Below are positions 10,304 to 19,476 of a stretch of 53,637 nt of DNA, one piece after another; position 1 is the first letter of the stretch; each line of letters starts with the position of its first letter. The stretch covers positions 1 to 53,637 of the forward strand of contig NZ_CALMHT010000157.1 in assembly GCF_937863835.1 (NCBI RefSeq), read 5' to 3'. The position numbers and the translations under genes were made by a program. Below the pieces are notes generated by a model. It was given only the letters and a program-made list of their open reading frames with translations. It was not told the DNA's origin and did not search any database. The stretch is from an uncultured Prevotella sp. GTDB taxonomy: Bacteria; Bacteroidota; Bacteroidia; Bacteroidales; Bacteroidaceae.

Positions 10304-12502
10304 ATGAAAAGGATAATAATGGCTGCCTTCGTAGCAGTCAGTACGATAGGAATGGGGGCTCAAAGCGCCCCCATCTATCTAAATCCTCAAAAACCATTAG
10401 AGGAACGTGTCCAAGACGCACTCAGCAAGATGACGACACATGAAAAAGTGATGCTTCTCCATGCGCAGAGCAAGTTTACTTCTGCTGGTGTTCCCCGTCT
10501 CGGAATACGTCAACTGAATATGGATGACGGTCCTCATGGTGTACGCGAAGAACTGGAATGGAACTCATGGAACCCTGCCAGGTATACAAACGATTCTATT
10601 GTAGCTTTCCCTTCACTCACATGTCTGGCCTCAACTTGGAACCGATTACTTTCAGCACGCTATGGTAATGCTGTCAGTGAAGAATTCGCTTTCCGGGGCA
10701 AGGATATCATGCTGGGACCTGGTGTCAATATTGCCAGAACTCCACTGTGTGGCCGTAACTTTGAGTATATGGGTGAAGATCCTTATCTCTCGGGCTCAAT
10801 GGTAACTCCGTATATTCAGAGTGCTCAGAAAAATGGTGTGGCATGCTGTCTAAAACATTTTGCATTAAACAATCAGGAAATTGACCGTTTCAAGGTCAAT
10901 GTGAATGTCAGTGAACGTGCACTCAACGAGATTTACCTGCCGGCATTCAAGAATGCGGTGGTCGACGGCGGAGTATGGACCGTGATGGGTTCTTACCCTT
11001 TGTGGAATCATATACACATGTGCCATAACGATAAATTGCTCAATGGCATCCTGAAAGGTGAATGGAAGTTTGACGGCGCTCTTATCAGCGACTGGGGCGG
11101 TACGACAGATACATGGCAGGCCGCCACCGGAGGACTCGATATAGAAATGGGTACCTTCACAGACGGAAAGACAAAAGAGGCAGAATTCGGTTATAACGAC
11201 TATTATCTTGCCGACCCATTCGAAAAGCTTATCAATGAGGGTAAGATCCCCATGAGTGTGCTCAACGATAAGGCGGCACGTGTATTACGTACCATTTTCC
11301 GGACATCTATGAATACCAACAAAGTAATCGGTTCTCAGTGTTCGGATGCTCATTATGATGTGTGTCGCGAGATTGGTGAAGAAGGCATCATATTACTCAA
11401 AAACGCTCAGTCGATTTTACCTCTACAACCTAAGAAATATAAACGCATACTCATTGTAGGCGAAAATGCCACACGTATTCTCACCCTTGGCGGTGGCTCT
11501 TCTGAACTCAAGACATTGCGTGACATTTCTCCATTGGAAAGTTTATGTCATTTTTTTGGCAACGGGATTGAATACGCCAAAGGATATGAAAGCGGAAAGG
11601 TACTTTATGACAAAGTAGATTCTGTTGACCCCAATCTGCAGAAGACGCTCCACGATGAGGCAGTAACGAAAGCGAAAGTTGCCGATTTGGTCATCTTTAT
11701 CGGTGGACTGAATAAAAACACTCGTCAGGATTGTGAAAATGGCGACCGTGAAAATTACGATCTTCCTTTTGGTCAGAACCAACTAATCAGTGATTTGTCC
11801 AAAGTCCAAAAGAACCTGATTGTTGTTACTTTCGGTGGAAATGCATACGCCACGCCATGGATTGACAAAGTAAAAGGTCTGATTCACTGTTGGTATCTAG
11901 GTTCAATGGCTGGCGAGAGTCTTACCAATGTCCTCAGCGGTAAGGTAAATCCCAGTGGCAAATTGCCTGTTACATTTGGCAAGGACCTTGATGATTATGG
12001 TTTTGCACATTATGGGAAAGAGGCCTATCCCGGAGTTGACGGTCAAGTGGATTATAAAGAAGACATCTACGTAGGTTACCGTTGGTTTGACACCAAACAT
12101 ATTACGCCAAGATTTCCTTTCGGTTTTGGTCTGAGTTATACGACCTTCAAGTATGGTAAAGCTACTCTATCTGCCGACAGGATATCATCCAATGGACACA
12201 TTTCACTGAGGATTCCTATCACCAATACAGGTAAATGTTTCGGTAAGGAAATTGTTCAATTGTATATCAGTGATGAACAGTGCTCTGTCAATCGTCCGGC
12301 CAAAGAACTGAAGGGATTCGAAAAAGTATCTCTGAATCCGGGTGAAACGAAAACTGTCACGTTCAATATCACCCCAGAACAATTGCAGTACTACAATTCC
12401 GACAAGCATTCATGGGTTTCTGAACCAGGGAAATTTAAAGTCTACGTTTGTGCATCATCATCAGATATCAGAAGTTCTGTTGACTTTGAACTTCTTCCAT
12501 AA
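10304..12502 (+). CDS. Glycoside hydrolase family 3 enzyme of the PUL (probable beta-glucosidase)
   Basis: A 732-residue GH3 enzyme with a signal peptide (about 1-20). The N-terminal barrel carries GPGVNIARTPLCGRNFEYMGEDP, which forms the substrate pocket, a KHFALNNQE segment, and the nucleophile D263 in ISDWGG. The alpha/beta sandwich domain follows (about 355-570), then a fibronectin III-like domain (about 640-715, LQLYISDE... to FKVYVCASS). The reaction is retaining hydrolysis of a non-reducing-end beta-linked sugar, probably glucose; GH3 also includes xylosidases and other activities, so the sugar is uncertain. No lipobox is seen, so it is most likely periplasmic and trims imported oligosaccharides. 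It is the last gene of the operon, 14 bp after the SGBP gene. Confidence 0.93.
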   Translation: MKRIIMAAFVAVSTIGMGAQSAPIYLNPQKPLEERVQDALSKMTTHEKVMLLHAQSKFTSAGVPRLGIRQLNMDDGPHGVREELEWNSWNPARYTNDSIVAFPSLTCLASTWNRLLSARYGNAVSEEFAFRGKDIMLGPGVNIARTPLCGRNFEYMGEDPYLSGSMVTPYIQSAQKNGVACCLKHFALNNQEIDRFKVNVNVSERALNEIYLPAFKNAVVDGGVWTVMGSYPLWNHIHMCHNDKLLNGILKGEWKFDGALISDWGGTTDTWQAATGGLDIEMGTFTDGKTKEAEFGYNDYYLADPFEKLINEGKIPMSVLNDKAARVLRTIFRTSMNTNKVIGSQCSDAHYDVCREIGEEGIILLKNAQSILPLQPKKYKRILIVGENATRILTLGGGSSELKTLRDISPLESLCHFFGNGIEYAKGYESGKVLYDKVDSVDPNLQKTLHDEAVTKAKVADLVIFIGGLNKNTRQDCENGDRENYDLPFGQNQLISDLSKVQKNLIVVTFGGNAYATPWIDKVKGLIHCWYLGSMAGESLTNVLSGKVNPSGKLPVTFGKDLDDYGFAHYGKEAYPGVDGQVDYKEDIYVGYRWFDTKHITPRFPFGFGLSYTTFKYGKATLSADRISSNGHISLRIPITNTGKCFGKEIVQLYISDEQCSVNRPAKELKGFEKVSLNPGETKTVTFNITPEQLQYYNSDKHSWVSEPGKFKVYVCASSSDIRSSVDFELLP

Positions 12503-12545
12503 CAATTGCACATCACATTTTACTAATAAAAGTTATCTTAAGGAC

Positions 12546-12580
12546 AGAAGTCGGCAACGGAAAAGACGTTGTCGACTTCT
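12546..12580. terminator. Hairpin between convergent GH3 and ABC permease genes
   Basis: A 14-bp stem (12546-12559 with 12567-12580, one G-T pair) closes a 7-nt loop. It lies midway between the two converging stop codons. The T-runs on either side are weak, so the terminator call rests on position and stem strength. Confidence 0.6.
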
Positions 12581-12586
12581 GTTGAT

Positions 12587-13672
12587 TTAACTATTCTTCT
12601 TGTAACTGAACACAGCCCAACCATCCATGACAACTGCCAGAAAAGCGAGTGCAACAACCTGCGGCGTTATACTCTGGAAGTCACCACCGCGCACAAAGAC
12701 TGTTCGTATGGCATCTATGAAATAATGCATCGGATTGATATATGTAGTGAGATACGCCCAATGAGGCATAGAACGGACAGGGGTAAACAGACCGCTCATC
12801 AGCATCAGTATCACCACAAAGAACCACATCATAAATACAGCCTGCTGCATGGTTTCATTATAATTGGATATAATCAGTCCGAAACCGCTGAATATGAATG
12901 CCAAAAGCATGGCCAATAGGTATACAAGTGCAAGATTGCCGGCTGATGTAATACCATACACTGCCCACGAGAGGATAAAACAGAGCGTCATCACAACAAT
13001 AGCGATAATCCAATAAGGTATGAGTTTCGCCAGAATAAATGTCCACTTGCTCACAGGTGTCACGTTGATGGCCTCAATAGTTCCGCTTTCCTTCTCTCCG
13101 ACAATATTCAGTGCAGGCAGGAAACCGCACAGCAGCATGACAAGGATAGCCATAAGCGACGGTATCATAAACACTTTATAATTCAAATGTTTGTTATACA
13201 GATAAAGCGTAGACAGTTTAGAATTAACAGCTGCCGTTTCAGGCGAAACATATTGAGTGACTATATTACTCAGATATGAACTGCCCATCGACCCTTTCGT
13301 ACCGTTCACGGCATTAGCGGCGACCAATATCTGAGGATGGAAACCGTTCGTCAAGTCCTTCTCCATATTGGCTGGTATCTCAACGATGACATCAGCTTTC
13401 GACTCTTCCACTTCTTTCAGGGCATCTGTATAACTGGATTTCTGTCCATGGAGGATAAAATAGTTGCTAGCCTCAATATGGTGAACCAGTTGTTGAGAGA
13501 ATGTGGAACGATCGTTGTCGACTACATCCACTACGATATTCTTGATTTCCATATTCATCACCCAAGGCATCACACACATGATGACGATAGGAAACACGAT
13601 GATGAGTTTGGGCAGAAAAGCGTTACGCCTGATCTGCAGAAATTCTTTACGTATGAGATATTTCAGTGTCAT
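12587..13672 (-). CDS. ABC-2 type exporter permease (second of two, YbhR/YhhJ-like)
   Basis: A 361-residue ABC-2 family permease with the standard topology: one N-terminal membrane helix (about 22-40), a large outside loop of about 130 residues, then five to six helices from about residue 165. The motifs 'GEKESGTIEAINVTPVSKW' (coupling region) and 'MPHWAYLTTYINPMHYFIDAIR' near the end are typical. It would pair with the neighbouring permease to form the membrane channel of an efflux pump. Its ATG overlaps the stop of the upstream permease by one base (TAATG), implying coupled translation. It is the last gene of the efflux operon. The exported compound is unknown. Confidence 0.92.
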   Translation of the reverse strand: MTLKYLIRKEFLQIRRNAFLPKLIIVFPIVIMCVMPWVMNMEIKNIVVDVVDNDRSTFSQQLVHHIEASNYFILHGQKSSYTDALKEVEESKADVIVEIPANMEKDLTNGFHPQILVAANAVNGTKGSMGSSYLSNIVTQYVSPETAAVNSKLSTLYLYNKHLNYKVFMIPSLMAILVMLLCGFLPALNIVGEKESGTIEAINVTPVSKWTFILAKLIPYWIIAIVVMTLCFILSWAVYGITSAGNLALVYLLAMLLAFIFSGFGLIISNYNETMQQAVFMMWFFVVILMLMSGLFTPVRSMPHWAYLTTYINPMHYFIDAIRTVFVRGGDFQSITPQVVALAFLAVVMDGWAVFSYKKNS

Positions 13673-14754
13673 TATTCTAATCGTTTATTAAATTTCGCGA
13701 GGGCTATGCCCAAGAAAAAGATTGTCATACATGAAAGGACAGTGAGTTCCTGTAAAACACTGTCGATACCTGTACCCATAATCATCAGTTTACGCATGGC
13801 CGAAATATAGTATCTCGGAGGCATCACAGCCGACACCCACTGCAGGATAGCCGGCATACTCTCTATAGGGAACATCATCCCGCTGAGCATGATACATGGC
13901 ATCAGCAATACCATCGCAGAAAGCAGCAAAGCAACCAACTGCGTCTGGGCGATGGATGATATCAGCAGTCCCAACGACAGTGCCATCATGATATAGATAC
14001 ATGAGATACCGATAATCCAGAAAAGACTGCCCGACAATGGAACCAGAAGAATATATTTAGACATCAGCAGTATCGTAATGAGTACCATAAAGGCAAGCAC
14101 CATATAGGGGATGGCCTTAGAGATAATAATCAGGATAGGACGTATCGGACTGACGAGCAACACTTCCATTGTTCCCCGTTCTTTCTCTTTGACGATACTG
14201 ATAGAAGTCATCATGGCACAGATAAGCATCAGGAGCATACCCATAATACCAGGGACAAAATTGTAGGCGCTCTTCATCTGAGGGTTATAGAGCAACTTGG
14301 CACTAATCAGTGGCGGTGACGCAGACGGAACACTGTTCATCAGATGCTGAGACATAATCTGAGTGGCATAATTGCTGTATTGCTGAGCCATATTGGGGTC
14401 GGCTCCATCAGCAAGAATCTGTAATCCGCCTTTCTTACTTGCAAAATTCTGAGAAAAGACAATCGCTATATCCGCTTTTTGGTCGCGGATGAGCCGTTCT
14501 GCTTCTGCCGGTGTACTGACACTGTACATGATATCAAAATACTCGCTTGTGCCGAGAGCTGTTATCATATTTTGCGTCTGATAGTCCTGGGATGATGTGA
14601 CCACTACAGTTCGTACATCCTTCACATCAGTAGTAATGGCAAAACCAAAGAGCAGCATCATGACGACAGGCATACCGAAAAGAATAAGCATCGTACGCTT
14701 GTCGCGGAAGATATGCTTAGATTCCTTGATGACAAATGATATAAATTGCTTCAT
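13672..14754 (-). CDS. ABC-2 type exporter permease (first of two, YbhS-like)
   Basis: A 360-residue ABC-2 permease. It begins with the 'KESKHIFRDKRTMLILFGMPVVMMLLFGFAI' type of first helix, has an outside loop of about 140 residues, and then membrane helices from about 170 on; 'VKEKERGTMEVLLVSPIRP' is the coupling region and 'MPAILQWVSAVMPPRYYISAMR' the C-terminal amphipathic motif. It forms a heterodimer with the next gene product, which is a paralogue of near-identical length. It begins 18 bp after the tandem ATPase gene. Function as the membrane part of a tripartite drug or metabolite exporter is inferred from the operon. Confidence 0.92.
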   Translation of the reverse strand: MKQFISFVIKESKHIFRDKRTMLILFGMPVVMMLLFGFAITTDVKDVRTVVVTSSQDYQTQNMITALGTSEYFDIMYSVSTPAEAERLIRDQKADIAIVFSQNFASKKGGLQILADGADPNMAQQYSNYATQIMSQHLMNSVPSASPPLISAKLLYNPQMKSAYNFVPGIMGMLLMLICAMMTSISIVKEKERGTMEVLLVSPIRPILIIISKAIPYMVLAFMVLITILLMSKYILLVPLSGSLFWIIGISCIYIMMALSLGLLISSIAQTQLVALLLSAMVLLMPCIMLSGMMFPIESMPAILQWVSAVMPPRYYISAMRKLMIMGTGIDSVLQELTVLSCMTIFFLGIALAKFNKRLE

Positions 14755-14772
14755 TGAATTTCATTTTAAGTT

Positions 14773-16236
14773 TTAATCGCCTGAGCGTGTAGCCTGACGC
14801 GCGAGATAGGTGAACACACCATCCATATCTGGTTTCCCGTATGTCTTTTTCAGTTCTGCGGGTGAACCCATAGCTTTTATCTTGCCGTCGACCATGATTG
14901 AGATGCGGTCGCAATATTCAGCCTCATCCATATAATGGGTGGTGACAAAGACGGTGATGCCTCGAGCGGCAGCCGCGTAAATCAGTTCCCAGAACTGTCC
15001 ACGGGTTGCAGGGTCCACACCGCCTGTCGGTTCATCGAGGAACACTACTTCCGGTTCATGGAATATACTTACCGAGAACGCAAGTTTCTGTTTCCAACCG
15101 AGAGGGATGCTTGCCACGATATCGTTCTTATGTTCAGAGAAATTCAGTTGTTCGAGCAATTCATCTGTTTTCCGTTTGATATCAGAGTCCTTCATACCAT
15201 AGATGCCTCCGAAGAGTCGGATGTTTTCGGCTATTGTCAGATCTTCGTACAACGAAAACTTCTGACTCATATATCCGATGTGTTTCTTAATCTGTTCATA
15301 CTCTTTCGAAACATCAAAACCTGCCACCTTACCATGTCCACTGGTAGGTTGGTTGAGTCCGGTAAGTATATGCATGGCGGTTGTCTTCCCTGCACCGTTA
15401 GCTCCGAGGAAACCGAAAATTTCTCCTCGTCTGACAGTGAAACTGATATCATCCACGGCATGGAACGTGCCAAAGGCTTTTACGAGATGCTCCACCTCTA
15501 TTACGTTCTCGTCTTTCACTTCCATTGCATTCGATTTTTCTATCGCCGGAGGATTGAATACATCCCTGAAACGGTCGAGAATGATTTCAGGCGTATCTAT
15601 GCCGCGCACCTCGCCATGGTCTAAAAAAGCGACACGACGGCATTGGCGCACTTCATCCAGATAAGGTGTGGCTGCCACGATAGTGATATCACGCTCGAGG
15701 AGCATCTGTAACATTTCCCAAAATTCCTTACGACTTACCGGGTCAACACCCGTAGTAGGTTCATCAAGAAACAGTACACTCGGCTGATGAACGAGGGCGC
15801 AACTGAGAGCCAGTTTCTGTTTCATACCACCGGAAAGGGCACCTGCCTTACGGTCCTTGAACGGTTCTATCTGTGAATAGATAGCCCGGATATAATCGTA
15901 GCCCTGTTCGATGGTAGTACCAAAGAGTGTCGCGAAGAATTTCAGATTCTCTTCTACGGTAAGGTCCTGATAAAGTGAAAATTTACCAGGCATATATCCT
16001 ACTCGCTTACGGATGTCTTTCATCCCTTTTACAACATCGTATCCATCAACGGTAGCTGTCCCTTTATCTTGAAGAATCAGTGTAGCCATAATACGGAACA
16101 TGGATGTCTTGCCAGCACCATCGGGACCGATCAGTCCGAAGATCTCGCCTTTATTTACCGAGAAGGAAACATCCTTGAGCGCCAGCACTTTGCCGTAACT
16201 TTTAGATATATGGTTCACTTCAATTGCATGAGACAT
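14773..16236 (-). CDS. Tandem ABC transporter ATPase (YbhF-like, two fused NBDs)
   Basis: A 487-residue protein with two nucleotide-binding domains in one chain. NBD1 (about 1-215) has Walker A GPDGAGKTS at 37-45, signature LSGGMKQ at 134-140 and Walker B VLFLDEP at 154-160, but its switch-histidine position reads ATPYLDE, with P191 where His is expected. NBD2 (about 245-470) has Walker A GANGAGKTT at 278-286, Walker B VVFLDEP at 397-403 and a proper H434 in TTHYMDE, but a divergent signature IPLGWKQ at 377-383. One composite ATP site is therefore complete and the other is degenerate. It powers the exporter formed with the two permeases downstream and the HlyD- and TolC-like proteins upstream. 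It starts 12 bp after the HlyD-like gene. Confidence 0.95.
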   Translation of the reverse strand: MSHAIEVNHISKSYGKVLALKDVSFSVNKGEIFGLIGPDGAGKTSMFRIMATLILQDKGTATVDGYDVVKGMKDIRKRVGYMPGKFSLYQDLTVEENLKFFATLFGTTIEQGYDYIRAIYSQIEPFKDRKAGALSGGMKQKLALSCALVHQPSVLFLDEPTTGVDPVSRKEFWEMLQMLLERDITIVAATPYLDEVRQCRRVAFLDHGEVRGIDTPEIILDRFRDVFNPPAIEKSNAMEVKDENVIEVEHLVKAFGTFHAVDDISFTVRRGEIFGFLGANGAGKTTAMHILTGLNQPTSGHGKVAGFDVSKEYEQIKKHIGYMSQKFSLYEDLTIAENIRLFGGIYGMKDSDIKRKTDELLEQLNFSEHKNDIVASIPLGWKQKLAFSVSIFHEPEVVFLDEPTGGVDPATRGQFWELIYAAAARGITVFVTTHYMDEAEYCDRISIMVDGKIKAMGSPAELKKTYGKPDMDGVFTYLARQATRSGD

Positions 16237-16248
16237 GATTGGCGATTT

Positions 16249-17136
16249 TTAGAGTTTAACTTCTCCGTACATACCTATTTTGATGTAACCGTCATTCTTG
16301 ACAGCAACCTTGATGGCGTAAACCAAATCGGCACGTTCATCATCGGTAAGAATTGTCTTGGGAGTAAATTCGCTCTTACTGCTGATCCATGTCACTGTAC
16401 CTCGGTATTCCTTTTGGTTTCCATTACCATAATCACTGTACACCTTTACCTGTTGCCCTAACTTCACACTTTTCAGTTGATCTGATGTGATATAAGCCCG
16501 CAAATACATATTATCTGTATCGGCTATTTTGAATAAAGGTTTGCCGATTGTTGCGAACTCTCCCTGTTCGGCATATTTTTCAAGGACAGTACCTGATATA
16601 GGAGAATAGACATGACATTTTTGTAATTGGTCTATAATCTGTAATTTCTCGACATCCACTGTTCCCATCTGAGCTGAAAGACTCTTAGTGGATGTGTTCA
16701 ACGAGGAAGTCTGCGCTTCAAGTTGACGTTCCAATACCTGCAACTGACTCTTCGCGTCATCAAGGACTTTGCGGTTGGCAGCATCTTCCTTGACCAATTG
16801 GGTATATCGGTTCACTTCCTGCTGTGCCTTGATTATCTGTTGACGTGTAGCGGCAATCTGTTTCTGTGTCTCCGGTTTCTGCGCCGAATAGACCAATTTG
16901 GTTGCACCCATCTGACGGGCTTTAAGATATAACTGTACGGTATCTATCAAACCAATCTGTCTTCCCTCTTCTATTCTGTCGCCTTCAGTAATACCAAACT
17001 GCATCAATTTTCCTGTCTGTTCGGCACTGACGGTTATCTCGGTGGCTTCGAAAGTTCCCGTAGCATCATAATCTTTGTTATTCTCTCCGCAAGCAACCAA
17101 CAGTGCAGCTGCTGCAAATATCATCATCTTTTTCAT
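16249..17136 (-). CDS. HlyD-family periplasmic adaptor lipoprotein of the efflux pump
   Basis: A 295-residue membrane-fusion protein. A short signal peptide ends in a lipobox (LVAC, Cys16), so it is probably anchored to the inner membrane by lipid. A split lipoyl/biotinyl domain is visible as ITVSAEQTGKLMQFGITEGD (about 35-55) and CHVYSPISGTVLEKYAEQGE (about 178-197), separated by a coiled-coil hairpin rich in Q, K and E (about 80-170). A beta-barrel domain follows. It links the ABC permeases to the TolC-like channel. It starts 15 bp after the TolC-like gene in the same operon. Overall shape resembles E. coli YbhG. Confidence 0.93.
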   Translation of the reverse strand: MKKMMIFAAAALLVACGENNKDYDATGTFEATEITVSAEQTGKLMQFGITEGDRIEEGRQIGLIDTVQLYLKARQMGATKLVYSAQKPETQKQIAATRQQIIKAQQEVNRYTQLVKEDAANRKVLDDAKSQLQVLERQLEAQTSSLNTSTKSLSAQMGTVDVEKLQIIDQLQKCHVYSPISGTVLEKYAEQGEFATIGKPLFKIADTDNMYLRAYITSDQLKSVKLGQQVKVYSDYGNGNQKEYRGTVTWISSKSEFTPKTILTDDERADLVYAIKVAVKNDGYIKIGMYGEVKL

Positions 17137-17151
17137 ATCGCTTAATTGTGC

Positions 17152-18393
17152 TTAATTGTTATTGATTGTCTTTAATGAATATATCTCTTTGAGTAACTGG
17201 ATTTCGTGGAGTGCCTTCTGCTGACGGGCCTGACTCACGGCATTGATGTCACGCAACATTTCATTAATACTCTCCGTTCCCAGTTTTACTTTTTTCTCGC
17301 TTTTGCTACGTATGCGCTCTCGAAGGCCGACGATATCATCATCCTGACTAATCTGTCGTCTGAGCGTACTGATGTTACCATTCGTGTTCTCGTTCTGCAA
17401 TGAGTTGTTGAATAAGAATGTTTCCCTTTGTGAATCGATTATACGCCGTTGTGTCTCAATGTTCTTGATATCATTCTTACGTGTGTACAGAGCACCGATA
17501 TTCCAACTAAGTGTCAGTCCGCCAGCCAACAGACCGTTGTTCATCATATCGGTAACAGAAGTGTGATATACACCCATACCGAATGCACTCAACTTTGGCA
17601 GCAGTTTGGTATCCAACTGTTTGCGTTGGGCATCAAGCAGAATACCCTGTGACTTGTAATAATCTATCTCAGGACGATTGTCGGTATTGTTTATCACATC
17701 CGCCATTGCCGGTTTCTGCAACACCATACCCTCTCCCAGTTTCTTGCCTATAAAGACTCCTATCATTTGCAAGTAAGATGCACGTGATGTCTTTTGCGCA
17801 TCAAGCGTCTGTTGAGCTTTTACCTGTTCCACCTTGACAGCGTCAAGATCTGTCTGATTGGCTACTCCCTCACTTATCATTGAAGTAATCGTCTTGTTGC
17901 TCAATGCGAGATCGTTCTGCAACAGTTCTGTTTGCCTAATCTGTTCATCGAGCGTGAGCACACCAAAATATAGTTGCTCGACTCGTTGATTGAGATCATA
18001 CATATTCACATTGAGTTGATGCTTTTGAACTTCCGCCTGGGCGGCTGCGATATTCTTATTCGCCTTTACCTGTCCACCATCATAAATATTCTGATTAATC
18101 ATCACCGAACCGGCAACCAACCAGTTTTTCATATCCACACCAGCCTGCTTCATCAGATCAGTCAGATCCAACACATTCGTAAAAGCCAATCCGTTGACCG
18201 ATGCACTAATTTGTGGTAACCAAGCCTTAGAAGCATTTTCAATAGTGAAATCACGAGTCTGCTCTACCAGATGATACTGTTTCACTGTCGGATAGTTGTC
18301 GTGTGCCAATTGCTTACAGTCTTCGAGTGTCAATGTCTGAGCATTCATTGGCAGCACTGCAACATACATCATTAATAATAATAGTTTTTTCAT
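17152..18393 (-). CDS. TolC-family outer-membrane efflux channel
   Basis: A 413-residue TolC-like protein with a signal peptide (MKKLLLLMMYVAVLPMNAQ) followed by LTLEDCKQLAHDNYPTVKQ, the usual start of the mature outer-membrane efflux fold, and two long coiled-coil regions (about 140-210 and 330-400). The reading frame is open further upstream to 18426, but that extension would overlap the promoter and lack a signal peptide, so I place the start at 18393. It is the first gene of the five-gene export operon, which runs outer membrane channel, adaptor, ATPase, permease, permease. Confidence 0.92.
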   Translation of the reverse strand: MKKLLLLMMYVAVLPMNAQTLTLEDCKQLAHDNYPTVKQYHLVEQTRDFTIENASKAWLPQISASVNGLAFTNVLDLTDLMKQAGVDMKNWLVAGSVMINQNIYDGGQVKANKNIAAAQAEVQKHQLNVNMYDLNQRVEQLYFGVLTLDEQIRQTELLQNDLALSNKTITSMISEGVANQTDLDAVKVEQVKAQQTLDAQKTSRASYLQMIGVFIGKKLGEGMVLQKPAMADVINNTDNRPEIDYYKSQGILLDAQRKQLDTKLLPKLSAFGMGVYHTSVTDMMNNGLLAGGLTLSWNIGALYTRKNDIKNIETQRRIIDSQRETFLFNNSLQNENTNGNISTLRRQISQDDDIVGLRERIRSKSEKKVKLGTESINEMLRDINAVSQARQQKALHEIQLLKEIYSLKTINNN

Positions 18394-18412
18394 CTCTATC
18401 TTAATTTTTATG

Positions 18413-18420
18413 CAAAGGTA
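18413..18420 (-). promoter_or_regulatory. Promoter -7 box for the efflux operon
   Basis: On the minus strand this reads TACCTTTG, matching TAnnTTTG, and lies 20 bp upstream of the chosen TolC-like start, giving a very short leader. There is no clear -33 TTTG at the usual distance, which fits an activator-dependent promoter. Confidence 0.6.
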
Positions 18421-18445
18421 TGGCAAAATTTATAATCTGCCGTTA

Positions 18446-18497
18446 TCCTTTATATTGCAAAAATGTCCTTTTTGTTCGATTTATACTTACAAAAGGA
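18446..18497. promoter_or_regulatory. Repeated TCCTTT half-sites, candidate AraC-family operator
   Basis: TCCTTT occurs at 18446-18451 and 18466-18471, exactly 20 bp apart (two helical turns), and inverted as AAAGGA at 18492-18497. The longer arms TGTCCTTTTTGT (18464-18475) and the complement of ACAAAAGGAACA (18489-18500) are nearly identical. The sites lie between the efflux and regulator promoters. Binding by the adjacent AraC-type protein is inferred. Confidence 0.45.
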
Positions 18498-18517
18498 ACA
18501 GAATACTATAATTTTAT

Positions 18518-18525
18518 TATCTTTG
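18518..18525 (+). promoter_or_regulatory. Promoter -7 box for the AraC-type regulator
   Basis: TATCTTTG is a full match to the Bacteroidetes -7 box, 43 bp before the regulator ATG. The -33 region is poor and overlaps the inverted AAAGGA site, which would allow autoregulation. Confidence 0.6.
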
Positions 18526-18568
18526 CATCATAAACAGATATCGTATCACCATATTATATATATAAGTT

Positions 18569-19471
18569 ATGCAGAAGAAACCAGAATCACTTACATTCGA
18601 GCGTATGCGTGAAATGCTTGCATTAACAGAATCGGATATGCGCCACGACTTATTTATGAGCAAAGACCTAATGGTCATATCGGATGTGCAATCTGTAATA
18701 AAGAGATTTCTGAAAGTAGGCGGATTGTTCCGACTACAAGACTACCGTATGGGATTGGTACAGAATGGATGTGCACGGATAAGGATGAATCTGATTGACC
18801 GCAAGATGGAAAAAGGCATGATTGTTTTCCTCACACCTGGCACAATCGTTCAACCATTGGAAGCTAGTGAAGATTTTTCACTGACAGGCATGGCTATTTC
18901 ACCAGAGATGCTGCATCTGTCACTCAACAATCGTCTTCCCGCCATTTATAATGGGAAGATGAGAGATGGCAGACTAGTTATAAGGGAACCAGAACTTGAT
19001 ATTATTCAAAGAATGTTCCTCCTGCTCCAAAAAGTTGCAAGAAAGGAAAACCACAGCGAACAAGTAGTATTGAACCTGATAGCTGCTATCTTGAATCAAT
19101 ATGACTTAATGTTCTGCGAATATGATACGCATCACGACAATAATTACACGAATGAAAGCTTTATTTTCGACCGCTTCATATATCTCGTCAACAACAATTG
19201 CAACCACGAACACCAAATGAGGTTTTATGCTGACAAGATGTGCCTGACCGAACGCTATCTGGGTACAGTCGTAAAACAGGCTAGCGATGTGACAGCTAAA
19301 GAATGGATAGACCGGGCAATCATCACCTCAGCTAAAATTATGCTAAAGCATGACAACAAGTCTGTAGCACAAATAGCCGAGGAACTAAATTTCCCCAATC
19401 CAAGTTTCTTCAGCAAATATTTCAAGCGGCTCGTAGAATGTACGCCTCAGGAATACCGGCATCAAGAATAA
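18569..19471 (+). CDS. AraC-family transcriptional regulator, probably of the efflux operon
   Basis: A 300-residue protein with an N-terminal cupin-like sensing region (about 45-150, including 'MEKGMIVFLTPGTIVQPLE') and a C-terminal AraC HTH pair (about 205-300), whose second HTH reads SVAQIAEELNFPNPSFFSKYFKR and ends in the family motif TPQEYR. It is divergent from the efflux operon with 175 bp between the starts, the usual arrangement for a local regulator. The AraC-like half-site repeats in that gap support this. The inducer is unknown. The stop codon lies only 5 bp from the stop of the convergent flavoprotein gene, with no terminator hairpin between them. Confidence 0.9.
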   Translation: MQKKPESLTFERMREMLALTESDMRHDLFMSKDLMVISDVQSVIKRFLKVGGLFRLQDYRMGLVQNGCARIRMNLIDRKMEKGMIVFLTPGTIVQPLEASEDFSLTGMAISPEMLHLSLNNRLPAIYNGKMRDGRLVIREPELDIIQRMFLLLQKVARKENHSEQVVLNLIAAILNQYDLMFCEYDTHHDNNYTNESFIFDRFIYLVNNNCNHEHQMRFYADKMCLTERYLGTVVKQASDVTAKEWIDRAIITSAKIMLKHDNKSVAQIAEELNFPNPSFFSKYFKRLVECTPQEYRHQE

Positions 19472-19476
19472 ATAGT

